Source of the DNA: Diphasiastrum complanatum
Lineage: Eukaryota > Streptophyta > Lycopodiopsida > Lycopodiales > Lycopodiaceae
Reading direction: 5' to 3'
NCBI GenBank assembly: GCA_029204225.1
Contig: CM055092.1
Location: forward strand, 69,784,252 to 69,848,251
Length of the DNA stretch: 64,000 bases
In this document: positions 1 to 9,424 of the stretch, one piece after another
Numbering within the stretch: the first letter of the stretch is position 1
How the letters are laid out: every line of letters begins with the position of its first letter
Position numbers and translations under genes: made by a program
Notes under the pieces: generated by a model
What the model saw: only the letters and a program-made list of their open reading frames with translations
Told to the model about the DNA's origin: nothing
Database searches by the model: none

Positions 1-240
1 AGTCTCAGCCTCCCTTGCTGGAATGTTGTCCTGGCACTCGCCTTGGCATGCCAGCGCCCCAGAGACTAGGGTCGGTCACACACTTGAAATGTAACCTTCT
101 CAGATTTATCAATAAAGTGGGATTTTCGTCAAACTGACTCTGGTTACCTTCTGGGTTTCAGTATTCGGTAAAAGCGCCAATTGTAAGGCCGCTTCAAACT
201 TTTTAATTTGGCACATAGCTGAGGGTCATATCCCGGGACG

Positions 241-314
241 CCAGCGGTATGCTGTCGGGACCATTCGGTCCACGGCTCCAGCGGTATGCTGTCCGGACCA
301 TTTGGTCCAAGAAC
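241..314. repeat. Two tandem copies of a 37-bp unit
   Basis: Units at 241-277 and 278-314 both begin CCAGCGGTATGCTGTC and contain GGACCATT(C/T)GGTCCA. They differ at a few positions. GGACC-ATT-GGTCC inside each unit is an inverted repeat. Confidence 0.8.
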
Positions 315-452
315 TGGTTGTCTCCATATCTGTCGCAGCTTGTGGTTCTGAGTGTTCCTTGCATGAACATGAATGGGTTAAGCTCTTGGGGAACGGGCTC
401 TAACCTGTCGGCTGAGTTGGATGGCTTGCTGGGGTGAAAGTTACCTGTTTAT

Positions 453-720
453 GGCTGTCCAGTCTGGCGTGGTGCCAAGTTGGCTTCCAACGCTCGTAAT
501 GAAGCTTTCAGTTGGTTAAGTCTGATGTAAGTCAGACCGCTTGCTTGGAATGGATGTTACTCGTTTGTAACGAAGCTTCGAGTTGGTTAAGTTTGATGTA
601 TGTCGGGCGGCTGGTGCGGAGGGAAGTCACCCACATCGGGACCCCCGATCTGGCATGGCGCCAGGTTGGATCTCAATGTTAGTTTCGAAACTTCAAGTTG
701 GTTAAGTCTGATCCTTGTTG
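453..720. repeat. Degenerate direct repeats with GTTGGTTAAGT core
   Basis: GTTGGTTAAGT occurs at about 511, 582 and 697, each preceded by a related GAAGCTT(T/C)-like stretch. A second block, TCTGGC(G/A)TGG(T/C)GCCA, occurs at about 462 and 648. This is an old, irregular tandem duplication. No function can be assigned. Confidence 0.6.
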
Positions 721-888
721 GCGAGTTGGTTGCTTGTATGTCAAGTGAGTTTGGATGGCAAGAGTTGAAGGCTGGGAAGCTAAGTCGTGGTTCCCGGCGC
801 CCTTTGGGATGCCTGCGCTACAGACTGGCTAGATGCCAACTGATCACCAGCCAACTGGCGATCGCATTTGACGACCTAATTTCTTAAG

Positions 889-897
889 TATAAATAG
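889..897 (+). promoter_or_regulatory. Probable TATA box in LTR A
   Basis: TATAAATAG lies about 50 bp into the LTR and is conserved in the 3' LTR at 13516-13524. This is the expected place for the element promoter. Confidence 0.55.
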
Positions 898-982
898 CTG
901 TTCATATTCATACAGTTGAATTATCTGAAAGCATTTGAAATTCATTGAAAATCAGAATTATCAGAAGCATTTGAATAGTTAG

Positions 983-1001
983 CTCTCTCTCTCTCTCTCT
1001 C
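983..1001. repeat. CT microsatellite in LTR A
   Basis: Roughly nine CT units. The matching site in the 3' LTR (about 13610-13621) has about six, so the tract length has drifted since insertion. Confidence 0.8.
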
Positions 1002-1555
1002 AAGCCTGCGAGCTTGAACACTCCTGAGCATTCTAGCTCACTTCTTAGGGTTGTTTTAGAGATTGCTATTATGCCACTACTTATCAGCATTGCGCTTAAT
1101 TCAGACTTCCATTTTAGCCGCTCAGAGATAGCATAGAGTACGCGGCTTCGATCTGCAACTTATTGTACTCAGTTACTTCTGTTACGTTTTCATACAAAAT
1201 CAATACTATCCTTCATTGCGTTCAGCTTTCGTCTCAGAATATATGCGTTTATGTATTTCTTCGCGACTAATTTGCGAACAATTTGCGACTAATTATTTGT
1301 CTGATAACTTTTGATGCTTAATTGTTTGACGACATAATCACTGTAGTACTGGCGATTTCAAAGTTAGTTACTATAAGTTCAAACGTGATTTCTATCACTA
1401 TTGTCTTGTTTGAAATTGATAGGCATAGTCATGCATTGCAAAGATGAAGATAGTTTATTCTGCCATGCACGAGAGGATTTCTTTCTAGACACATGAATTA
1501 TTTCGATTCGTTTCTTTTTTAACTAGACCTATCTTTTGCACACCACTTTCCGACA

Positions 1556-1568
1556 TGGTATCAGAGCG
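1556..1568 (+). other. Primer-binding site, element A
   Basis: TGGTATCAGAGCG directly follows the LTR and has the standard plant copia PBS form, complementary to the 3' end of initiator-Met tRNA. A second TGATATCAGAGCG-like copy follows at about 1599-1612. Confidence 0.8.
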
Positions 1569-1762
1569 AAATCATTACTTCTTTATCTGATTCCAACATG
1601 ATATCAGAGCGAAAGCTCTAATACTTGATATATTTCGTGATATCAAATTGATATCATACTCTTCAGTTCTTTTTCAACTTTTCAGTATGAGAGAATTGGT
1701 TTCTTATTGTTGGCAGTACCACATCTTAGCGTGATCGATACAAATGATGGACTAAGTTTCAG

Positions 1763-1895
1763 ATGGATTCTCAAAGTAAAGTCGGCCTTATCACAGACAA
1801 GCTGAATGGATCCAATTATTATTTGTGGAAATTTAAGATGAAGATCTTGTTAACCACCAGTGAATTATGGGATGTTGTTACAGGTACAAAAGTAA
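1763..1895 (+). pseudogene. Copia A gag, N-terminal piece
   Basis: The frame starts at ATG 1763, about 200 bp after the PBS. It reads like a plant copia Gag N-terminus with a KLNGSNYYLWKFKMK motif, the usual L-x-G-x-N-Y-x-x-W signature. It is interrupted after about 44 codons by young element 1 and resumes at 8327. The AGTAA at 1891-1895 is the target duplication made by that insertion. Confidence 0.8.
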
Positions 1896-1972
1896 TGTGA
1901 AAATTGTCAACATTTCCTAGCTAGTTTGAGGCCTAAATTGGCTAAAATTGTAAATAGTTTTGGTTCTGGAGT

Positions 1973-1986
1973 TTCACACGTGTGAA
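1973..1986. promoter_or_regulatory. Palindromic G-box in the LTR promoter region
   Basis: TTCACACGTGTGAA is a perfect 14-bp palindrome about 125 bp upstream of the TATA box. Its core CACGTG is the classic G-box bound by plant bZIP and bHLH factors. It is present in all four LTRs of elements 1 and 2. Related palindromes occur in other LTRs of the window. Confidence 0.55.
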
Positions 1987-2110
1987 CCAGGCCACAATGT
2001 TTTTATTTACTGTATTTTTTCAGTATGATGAAGTGTCAAACTTCATACCCTTCAAAATGAGACCATTTTGATGTATTTTGGTCATATAAGCCATTTTTAG
2101 CTATTTTTCC

Positions 2111-2118
2111 TATATAGG
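2111..2118 (+). promoter_or_regulatory. Probable TATA box, element 1
   Basis: TATATAGG lies in the middle of the 655-bp LTR, placing transcription start at about 2140-2150. The same box is at 7887, 42157 and 47933 in the other LTR copies. Confidence 0.6.
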
Positions 2119-2550
2119 GAATATCTAGGGTCAAGTACCTTCTAGAGAGAGCAGAGAGAGTCATCTTCCTCATCCATAAATAGTAGGGAAGTCGTGGAGA
2201 ACAGGTTGGAGAAACCTTTTGTATGCTTCATTGAGATCAATAGATCATTGTCATTGTTTCTTCCTCCATTGAGAGCATTGTTGTGTGTATTGTCTTCAAG
2301 CTATTGTGCATGATCTTAGGTGCTTTCCAAAAGTGGTAGGCTGATGTATTATGGACTGTATAATGCTATTTTGGGCCGCACTTGATGTTTATGGAAGTTT
2401 CCATTTGTGATAAATGCTTTTTGATCAAGTTCTTTGCATTCTAGGTAGCATAGAATGTGTTGCCAATTCCTAGCTTATGTAGTTTGGAGTGCAAGCATTC
2501 AAGCCAATGATCTTGGAGTTTAGATCCACTTAGGATCTGTATTTTTCACA

Positions 2551-2564
2551 TGGTATCAGAGCTG
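2551..2564 (+). other. Primer-binding site, element 1
   Basis: TGGTATCAGAGCTG immediately follows the LTR and matches the initiator-Met tRNA type of PBS. Confidence 0.92.
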
Positions 2565-3722
2565 GTTGGCTTCTATTTATAGTAAGTATTCCATTTTTGG
2601 TGATATTTGGATGTTTGATCAAGTTCTAGCATGATTTTGCATTGCTTTGTTGATCAAATCTTACTAACCTTTGTTTTGTGAGTTGAACTTGTGGATCAAA
2701 AGCATATTTCAGGTCTATTGAAGATCAGAGGCTGAAAGGAAACTATTTTGGATCAGATCATAACACCTAATCATTTGTGATTGTGAGGCTTGTGCATATT
2801 CAATACTAACAATGTTCTTTTCAATCCTATTGTTGACAATCTCCATTCTTGGATGAACACTCTCCTTAAGTGGATGAAACTTCTCCTTAAGTGGATGACA
2901 AATGCTCTTTTGAGTGAGTTGTAATTCTCCTAAAGGCTGAGCAAAGCTCCCATTTGGATGAAAGATCCCCTTTTTTGGGTGAACATATTGTAAGCTCCAT
3001 TGTGAAGAGCATATTGTAAAGATTGTCATCAATTTTGGCATAAATTTTGGTGTACTTTGTTGAGCATGTAAGTAACTCTCCTTATGTAATTTGATTGGAG
3101 CATTTGCTGGAAGGTGTTAACCATTATGCAAGTGTGTTTTCAGGTTCTTAACAGGTTGAGGAACATTCTCATGTGAAGTGATCTTAGATCTACATCTAAA
3201 CACCAAGATTTGACAAGATAGTGAAGCTAGTCTTGTGATTCACTAAGTGTGCTCATTCATTCACCTCTAAATCTTGTATTTATCACTTGCTGGAGTTTAT
3301 AAACTTTTAGAAGTGTGGTTTACATGTGGTTTTACAGGTTGAATCAATATCTTAGTGTGTTGATCATATGTTGATCAAGTTTGTTCATTACTAGGTAATC
3401 TTGGCATCCTAGTTTTGGGTATTTTCTAAGAATGCAAGTAACTCTTCACACCATAACTTGATTTGGTCACTTGCTGGAAAGTTTGAGAGCTTAAGCAAGA
3501 GTGTGTTCAGGTTGGTTTGATTTTGTAATCCATTCTTAGTGTGTGCAAAGTGTTGCATGTGTTTCAATCTTCCTTTCTATGCTTGGAAACCATCTAGGTT
3601 CAAGATAGAAGTGTTTTAGGGTCCTAAATCTTCATAGATCTCTTTATCTATCATTTGTTGAGAGAAAAGTGAGTGCTAAGTGCTTTAGGACAGAACCTAA
3701 AAGTTGAAGAAACATTAGAATC
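2565..3722 (+). other. Long untranslated leader of element 1
   Basis: About 1.16 kb separates the PBS from the gag-pol start. There is no sense ORF of note. The leader contains a block with two nearly identical CTCCTTAAGTGGATGA repeats (about 2851-2893) and three degenerate modules of about 184 bp (described separately). The sequence is conserved in element 2. It probably contains packaging and translation-control signals, but nothing here proves that. Confidence 0.75.
3040..3600 (+). repeat. Three degenerate ~184-bp modules in the leader
   Basis: The marker CA(C/T)TTGCTGGA occurs at 3101, 3284 and 3468, spaced 183 and 184 bp. Each is preceded by a related ATTTGATTGG or ACTTGATTTGG stretch (clearest in units 1 and 3). 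Each is followed by AAGTGTG or AAGAGTGTG and then a CAGGTT motif at 3141, 3335 and 3508. The same three units occur at the matching places in element 2. Confidence 0.75.
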
Positions 3723-6700
3723 ATGGCTTCCAATGGTGGGATCATGCTAGAGTCTAGTGAAAGGTTGAGTTCATCAAACTACTCTACTTGGAAAGTGAGG
3801 ATGGAGTCCTTACTTGAGTTGAATGAACTCATGGACATAGTTGCAGAAATTGAAGAGAGACCTCTCACACTTCAAGAGCAACAAAGGTTTGATAAGAAGG
3901 CCAAAAGGGCTCTTCATATCATTAAAATGAATGTTACAAATGAACTTCTCAAGGAAGTTGGAAAGTGTCAAAGTGCAAGTGAGGCATGGAATGCCTTAAA
4001 GAAGCTCTTTGAATCAAAGTCCACATCTAGGGTATTGACCCTAAGGAGACAAATATTTTCTAGTAGGCAAAGAGAGGGTGAAAGTGCTCATGCATTTATC
4101 TTGAGAGTTAAGTCCCTAAGTGATGATTTAGCATGCATTGATGAGAACATAAAAGATGGTGAAATAGTCCAAGTTATGTTGAATGGTTTGCTAAATGAAC
4201 ATGCTAACCTTGTGCAAAGTTTTGCCATTCAAAGAGTCTTGCCAAGTGTGGTTGACTTGCAAGAAATCTTATTGGCTGAAGAACATAGGTTGCAATCAAA
4301 GCTTGATGGTGCATCCTTGCAAGGTGGAGGTGAAGAGGCTTTCTTCACAAAAGGCAAATTCAAGGGCAAAGGTAAAGGCAAAGGGAAATGGTCCAAAGGT
4401 GGTAACTTTGATCATGATGATCACTCTTCCTCTTCCTCTTCTACTAAGAACAATAAGTCAAAGTTCAAGTGCTTTTATTGTGGGATAAAAGGTCATTTTG
4501 CAAATGAATGTTATAAGAAGAAAAGAGAGCAAGGAGAGAGGCAAGGAAATCTTACAATAGATGAGGAAGAACATAACACATGTGAATCACTTGTTATGAC
4601 TTCAAGTTTGTTAGCCAACATAGATGATAATGATCCTTGGTGGATTGATAGTGGAGCCTCATCTCACATGACAAGACATAAGGAATACTTTACATCCTTA
4701 TTGTCTTATGAGGGAGAAGGTAACATCATCTACACTGCAAATGATGGTCAATGTGACATCAAAGGCATAGGCACTATTCCTATTTCCCTTTCAACAAATA
4801 GGAAAGCAAATCTTGAAAATGTTTTGTACATTCCTTCAATCACTAAGAATCTGCTTAGTGTAAGTCAAATGATTGACAAAGGACTTGATGTGGAGTTCAT
4901 TGGAGATGCATGTTTGATAAGTAAATGTGGATCCTTGATTGCTCAAGGTAGGAGGCATGGTAAACTTTTCAAGCTTGATGCATGTGTGATCTCTAATCAT
5001 GAAGGATGTATGGCTAGGGAGCAATTGACAAACCAAGAAGTTTGGCACAAGAGGTTGGGCCATCCCAACTTCAAATCTTTGGAGGTAATGGCAAAGAAAG
5101 AGCTTGTTCTTGGTCTCCCTAAAAGTCTTGTTGCAAACAATAGTGTTTGTGAACATTGTGCCTTGTCCAAATCTCATAGACTTGCTTATTCTAGATCTAC
5201 TTCTAGATCTAAAGAAGCTTTTCAACTTGTGCATTCTGATATTCATTCTTCTAGTACAACTAGCAATGGTGGGGCAAAGATGTATGCAACTTTCATTGAT
5301 GACTTTAGTAGGTATACTTGGATCTATCTTCTTAAAAGTAAGGATGAAGTGTTTGCTGCATTTGTCAAGTTCAAGAATGAAATGGAAAACCAATTCAATA
5401 CAAAGATCAAATGCTTAAGATCTGATAATGGAGGGGAATACACCTCAAATAGGTTCAAAGACTTTTGTATAGCACATGGGATTAAGAGGGAGATGTCTAG
5501 TCCTAGGACTCCACAACAGAATGGAGTGGCCGAGAGGAAGAATAGAACCCTTTGTGAATGTGCCAAGGCAATGAGACTACATGCTAATCTTGCTAAGTCT
5601 TTTTGGGGGGAAGCTTTAGCATGTGCTAACTATCTATGTAATAGATGGACAAGTGCTTCCTTGGATGGTAAAACTCCTCATGAGGTTCTTTATGGTAGAA
5701 GGCCGAGTGTCAAGCATTGTAGGATCTTTGGATGTACATGTTTTGTCAATATCACACTTGATGATAGAACTAAAGAAGATCCTTCATCAAAGAAGGGTGT
5801 GTTTGTTGGCTATAGTGAAGTAAGCAAGGCTTACAAAGTGTACATTCCTTCTACAAAGAAAGTTGTCATAAGTAGGGATGTCATCTTTCATGAAGAGAAT
5901 GTTTCCAATGTTGTTGATGTTGATGTTGATGTGCCTACTAATCATCATGATGTGCAAGATGTCTTGGATGAAGATGGAGATGCCACTCCAAAGCAAACTT
6001 CAAGGAAGACTCAAAGGCAAAGGGCTAAGCCATCAAGGCTAACCTATGATGAAAAAGGAAAGCAAGTGGTGGACAACTCTAACTTTGCTTTTCTTACCTC
6101 TTTTGATGAACCAACTTGTGTAGGTGAAGCAATTCAAAAGAAGGAATGGATCCAAGCCATGGATCATGAGCATCAAGCACTCATCAAAAGCAACACATGG
6201 AGGTTGGTAAAGCTTCCAAAGGACAAGAAGGCAATTGGTTGTAAGTGGATCTTCAAGATCAAGACAAATCAAGATGGATCAATCAACAAGTACAAGGCAA
6301 GGTTGGTGGCAAAGGGGTATGCTCAAGAATATGGTATTGACTATGATGAGACCTTTGCACCCGTGGCAAAGATGGTAACTATTCGAATCCTAATCTCTCT
6401 TGCAACTCTTTATGATTGGGATATGTGGCAAATGGATGTTACTAATGCCTTCTTGAATGGTGATCTTGAAGAAGATATTTACATGGAGCAACCCGAGGGC
6501 TATGTTTCACATGATGAGCCTAATCATGTGTGCTATCTCCAAAAGAGTTTGTATGGGCTAAAGCAAGCACCAAGGAGTTGGTATGCTAAGCTCAATTCCT
6601 TCTTACTTTCTCAAAACTTTGTTATGAGTGAGTATGATCATTCTCTCTACTTTAGATTGAATGAAAATGATATCACTTTACTTTTGATCTATGTTGATGA

Positions 6701-7676
6701 CATTATCTTAAGTGGTGGTAACAATCTAGATATAGATGAAATCAAGATGGCACTCAAAAGAGAGTTTGAAATTCAAGATCTTGGTAAACTTCATTATATC
6801 TTAGGAATAGAGATTATTAGAACTTCTAAATCTACATTCATATGTCAAGAAAAGTATGTTAACTCTATTCTAAAAAGGTTTCATATGGAAGATTGTAAAG
6901 TTGTTTCTACTCCTATGGAATCAAATGTAAAGCTAACTACAAGAAGTAATGAAAGATCCTTCAAGGACATTACTCTCTATAGAAAGCTAATAGGATCTCT
7001 TATATGGTTAACCATCACAAGACCTGATCTAAGCTTTGTGGTTGGTAAACTAAGTCAATTTATGCAAGATCCTAGTGAGGCTCATTGGAAGCTAGGAAAG
7101 AGAGTACTTAGATACATCTCGGGATCTAGAGATTTTGGCATCTTGTATGGAGGTACTTCACCTAACCTTTGTGGATTTTCAGATTCAGATTTTGCAGGTG
7201 ATCAAATGGATAGAAAGTCAACAAGTGCCTTTGCAATCTATCTTGGAGATGGAGTGGTCTCATGGCTATCAAAGAAGCAACCAACTATCTCTCTATCTTC
7301 CACCGAAGCCGAGTACAAGGCATTAACAACATGCACCAAGGAGATTCTTTGGATCAAGAGGATGTTATTGGATCTTCACTTGCTGGAACCAGAGAAGACT
7401 CCAATCATACTTTGTGATAACCTTTCAGCCCAAAGCTTGGCAAGCAATCCTGTTTTTCATGCAAGGAGCAAGCACATTGAGATTGCTCACCATTTTGTGA
7501 GAGATCAAGTCATTGCCAAAGAGGTGGAGCTTCAACATGTCTCTTCAAAGGAGTGTGTGGCTGATATCTTCACCAAACCATTGGGAAAGGACCTATATTT
7601 AATGCATAGATCTAATCTTGGAATGTGCTCAAAGACTATGTTGAAACTAGCATCCAATGTTGAAGAGGGAGTGTGA
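3723..7676 (+). CDS. Copia Gag-Pol polyprotein (element 1)
   Basis: A single 1317-residue ORF encodes all parts needed for copia retrotransposition. Gag is at about 1-290, with a CCHC zinc knuckle at C250, C253, H258 and C263. The aspartic protease has D309-S-G-A. The integrase has an HHCC finger (H442, H447, C476, C479) and a complete catalytic triad D506, D568, E604, with 35 residues between the last two. Reverse transcriptase carries Y990-V-D-D. RNase H has D1154, E1195 and D1232. Gag and Pol are in one frame with no frameshift signal. The ATG 3723 begins the typical Gag N-terminus, and the TGA lies two bases inside the 3' LTR. All key residues are intact, and the length is typical of plant copia polyproteins. 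Confidence 0.96.
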   Translation: MASNGGIMLESSERLSSSNYSTWKVRMESLLELNELMDIVAEIEERPLTLQEQQRFDKKAKRALHIIKMNVTNELLKEVGKCQSASEAWNALKKLFESKSTSRVLTLRRQIFSSRQREGESAHAFILRVKSLSDDLACIDENIKDGEIVQVMLNGLLNEHANLVQSFAIQRVLPSVVDLQEILLAEEHRLQSKLDGASLQGGGEEAFFTKGKFKGKGKGKGKWSKGGNFDHDDHSSSSSSTKNNKSKFKCFYCGIKGHFANECYKKKREQGERQGNLTIDEEEHNTCESLVMTSSLLANIDDNDPWWIDSGASSHMTRHKEYFTSLLSYEGEGNIIYTANDGQCDIKGIGTIPISLSTNRKANLENVLYIPSITKNLLSVSQMIDKGLDVEFIGDACLISKCGSLIAQGRRHGKLFKLDACVISNHEGCMAREQLTNQEVWHKRLGHPNFKSLEVMAKKELVLGLPKSLVANNSVCEHCALSKSHRLAYSRSTSRSKEAFQLVHSDIHSSSTTSNGGAKMYATFIDDFSRYTWIYLLKSKDEVFAAFVKFKNEMENQFNTKIKCLRSDNGGEYTSNRFKDFCIAHGIKREMSSPRTPQQNGVAERKNRTLCECAKAMRLHANLAKSFWGEALACANYLCNRWTSASLDGKTPHEVLYGRRPSVKHCRIFGCTCFVNITLDDRTKEDPSSKKGVFVGYSEVSKAYKVYIPSTKKVVISRDVIFHEENVSNVVDVDVDVPTNHHDVQDVLDEDGDATPKQTSRKTQRQRAKPSRLTYDEKGKQVVDNSNFAFLTSFDEPTCVGEAIQKKEWIQAMDHEHQALIKSNTWRLVKLPKDKKAIGCKWIFKIKTNQDGSINKYKARLVAKGYAQEYGIDYDETFAPVAKMVTIRILISLATLYDWDMWQMDVTNAFLNGDLEEDIYMEQPEGYVSHDEPNHVCYLQKSLYGLKQAPRSWYAKLNSFLLSQNFVMSEYDHSLYFRLNENDITLLLIYVDDIILSGGNNLDIDEIKMALKREFEIQDLGKLHYILGIEIIRTSKSTFICQEKYVNSILKRFHMEDCKVVSTPMESNVKLTTRSNERSFKDITLYRKLIGSLIWLTITRPDLSFVVGKLSQFMQDPSEAHWKLGKRVLRYISGSRDFGILYGGTSPNLCGFSDSDFAGDQMDRKSTSAFAIYLGDGVVSWLSKKQPTISLSSTEAEYKALTTCTKEILWIKRMLLDLHLLEPEKTPIILCDNLSAQSLASNPVFHARSKHIEIAHHFVRDQVIAKEVELQHVSSKECVADIFTKPLGKDLYLMHRSNLGMCSKTMLKLASNVEEGV
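7662..7671 (+). other. Polypurine tract, element 1
   Basis: GAAGAGGGAG directly abuts the 3' LTR start and overlaps the last codons of gag-pol. It is the expected primer site for plus-strand DNA synthesis. Confidence 0.88.
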
Positions 7677-8326
7677 AAATTGTCAACATTTCCTAGCTAG
7701 TTTGAGGCCTAAATTGGCTAAAATTGTAAATAGTTTTGGTTCTGGAGTTTCACACGTGTGAACCAGGCCACAATGTTTTTATTTACTGTATTTTTTCAGT
7801 ATGATGAAGTGTCAAACTTCATACCCTTCAAAATGAGACCATTTTGATGTATTTTGGTCATATAAGCCATTTTTAGCTATTTTTCCTATATAGGGAATAT
7901 CTAGGGTCAAGTACCTTCTAGAGAGAGGAGAGAGAGTCATCTTCCTCATCCATAAATAGTAGGGAAGTCGTGGAGAACAGGTTGGAGAAACCTTTTGTAT
8001 GCTTCATTGAGATCAATAGATCATTGTCATTGTTTCTTCCTCCATTGAGAGCATTGTTGTGTGTATTGTCTTCAAGCTATTGTGCATGATCTTAGGTGCT
8101 TTCCAAAAGTGGTAGGCTGATGTATTATGGACTGTATAATGCTATTTTGGGCCGCACTTGATGTTTATGGAAGTTTCCATTTGTGATAAATGCTTTTTGA
8201 TCAAGTTCTTTGCATTCTAGGTAGCATAGAATGTGTTGCCAATTCCTAGCTTATGTAGTTTGGAGTGCAAGCATTCAAGCCAATGATCTTGGAGTTTAGA
8301 TCCACTTAGGATCTGTATTTTTCACA
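7672..8326 (+). repeat. Element 1, 3' LTR
   Basis: 655 bp, differing from the 5' LTR at only one base that I could find. It is followed by AGTAA, the right copy of the target duplication. Confidence 0.97.
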
Positions 8327-8876
8327 AGTAAAACCTAAAGATGACAACTGAAAGTGGAAATCGAAGGACGGTAAAACTTTTGCGCTTATTATCCTCAATA
8401 TATTAGATACACAGATTGGACACATAGCTGAAGCTTAAATGTCAAGAGACGTTTGGGACATCTTGAACTCACTATATGACGTGAGGGACGTAACTACTAA
8501 GGTACATCTACGAAGAAAATTTTTCACATTCAAGATGTCTAATGGTGATTCAATTCAGAGTCACATTAACCAATGTAAGATCTCTTGCAACAGACGGCCG
8601 CTATCGGATCAGTCATAGATGATCAAGAGACAATCATGACATTACTTTCAAGCTTGCCCTCTACATATGAGAACTAGGTGATGATCATATCAACACACTC
8701 AGATTTAACTCCTACTAGAGTTATCACTATGTTGCTGCAAGAAGACAATAGAAGAAGTCAAGACACGTCATCTACTTCTTCCTCTCAAGCTCTATTTGTC
8801 AACAAAGGCTCGAAGCGACAGAAGCAGAAAACCTCCAAGAAAGATTTCTATCAGGCAAAAAATGCGACACTGTCGT
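8327..8876 (+). pseudogene. Copia A gag, C-terminal piece
   Basis: Continuation of the gag broken at 1895. Joining across the insertion restores similarity to plant copia Gag (UBN2-type), including a DVWDILNSLYDV-like stretch and a TLLSSLPSTYE-like motif near 8640-8670. Several in-frame stops and small indels show it was already decaying. A Ser-rich tail ending near 8876 is the last recognisable part. Zinc knuckle, protease and the rest of pol of element A are missing. Confidence 0.72.
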
Positions 8877-9021
8877 AAACTCCGTGTAATCTGTAGACTG
8901 TGTAAAAACACTTGTAATTCTGCAGATTGTGTAAACACACGAAAAAAATCCACAGAACTGGATAAACAATGGATGAAGATTAAAATCGATTTAGTCGATG
9001 GGTAAGAAGGAGAATAATCCA
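8877..9021 (-). repeat. Truncated 3' LTR of minus-strand copia B
   Basis: On the minus strand the sequence starting TGGATTATTCTCC at 9021 directly follows a purine tract (9022-9033 in plus coordinates) and the end of a copia pol frame. That marks it as a 3' LTR. Its far end merges into copia A gag near 8877, so it is truncated or its boundary has been lost. Confidence 0.5.
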
Positions 9022-9033
9022 ATACTCCTCCTT

Positions 9034-9136
9034 AATCTGAATCCTTGAATGTCTTGACCTTCAAACTTAGTTCTACATAGAATCTTCTGTGTGACTCCAA
9101 ACTTAATGCTTTAGTAAAAATATCTGCTGTCATATT
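9034..9136 (-). pseudogene. Copia B, RNase H C-terminal end
   Basis: Read on the minus strand this encodes the conserved copia pol terminus with an ADIFTKAL motif and then the PPT. It is the downstream piece of the RNase H gene whose upstream piece is at 12873-13260. Element C separates them. Confidence 0.75.
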
Positions 9137-9410
9137 AGTTAGAATTAAAGTAGAATCACTGTGCTATTGTACTGTGGGTCCTATCAGTGGATAAGGATCA
9201 GTTGGCCTGGCCACGAGGCAAGTCGACGGGACACGCATCCCGCCAACGACAACCTGGGTCATGCATGGGTTGCTTGAGTGAACAACTATATGTACAATGT
9301 AATTTCGTTTTGAGAAATACAGTTGCTATGTGAGCTTGTTGTGGAGAGTGTTTTCTGTCCGTGTTACTGTGTAGCATGATCTGTGTTCCTGTGCAAAGCA
9401 AATTCTAAGT
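9137..9410 (+). repeat. Element C, 5' LTR (274 bp)
   Basis: A short LTR matching 12599-12872 with roughly 6% divergence by eye. The inner 8-bp ends TTAGAATT and AATTCTAA are perfect inverted repeats. Confidence 0.85.
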
Positions 9411-9424
9411 TGGTATCAGAGCGG
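9411..9424 (+). other. Primer-binding site, element C
   Basis: TGGTATCAGAGCGG directly after the LTR, initiator-Met tRNA type. Confidence 0.85.

Larger units (their letters stand above)
1..840. other. Unidentified repeat-containing DNA
   Basis: No convincing coding region was seen. The segment is richer in G+C than most of the window and is built partly from degenerate repeats, listed separately. It lies immediately left of the LTR of copia element A. The other LTR of A (13468-14177) has no comparable sequence to its left, so this block is not simply more LTR. It could be part of another LTR or a host intergenic repeat. Confidence 0.5.
841..1555 (+). repeat. Copia element A, 5' LTR
   Basis: It matches 13468-14177 along its whole length with scattered substitutions. 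Both copies have TATAAATAG (889-897 here), a short CT run, and the same tail ending in GACA. It is directly followed by a TGGTATCAGAGCG primer site. The left boundary is not sharp: weak similarity continues about 15 bp further left, and no clean target duplication was found. Confidence 0.8.
1896..2550 (+). repeat. Element 1, 5' LTR
   Basis: 655 bp, starting TGTGAAAATTGTC and ending TTTTTCACA. It contains a TATATAGG box at 2111 and a perfect 14-bp palindrome with a CACGTG core at 1973-1986. Confidence 0.97.
1896..8326 (+). mobile_element. Intact Ty1/copia retrotransposon (element 1)
   Basis: A complete 6431-bp element with two 655-bp LTRs, PBS, long leader, one uninterrupted gag-pol ORF, PPT and 3' LTR. 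It is flanked by the perfect 5-bp target duplication AGTAA (1891-1895 and 8327-8331). By eye the two LTRs differ at a single base (C versus G near 2152), so insertion was recent. It sits inside the gag of copia A. A second copy of exactly the same length is at 41942-48372. With an intact ORF and near-identical LTRs it could still be mobile. Activity cannot be judged from sequence. Confidence 0.97.

Noticed and set aside
2551-2564. Possible tRNA gene at the TGGTATCAGAGC sites
   Set aside because: Only the short primer-binding stretch is present; there is no cloverleaf.
3040-3600. CRISPR-like array
   Set aside because: The repeat modules are long, degenerate and part of a retrotransposon leader in plant DNA.
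4836-5393. 185-codon minus-strand ORF inside gag-pol (and its copy at 44882-45439)
   Set aside because: It is a shadow of the conserved integrase coding strand, duplicated only because the element is duplicated.
4195-7326. Several other plus and minus ORFs within the copia gag-pol
   Set aside because: All overlap the real 1317-codon frame and carry no motif.
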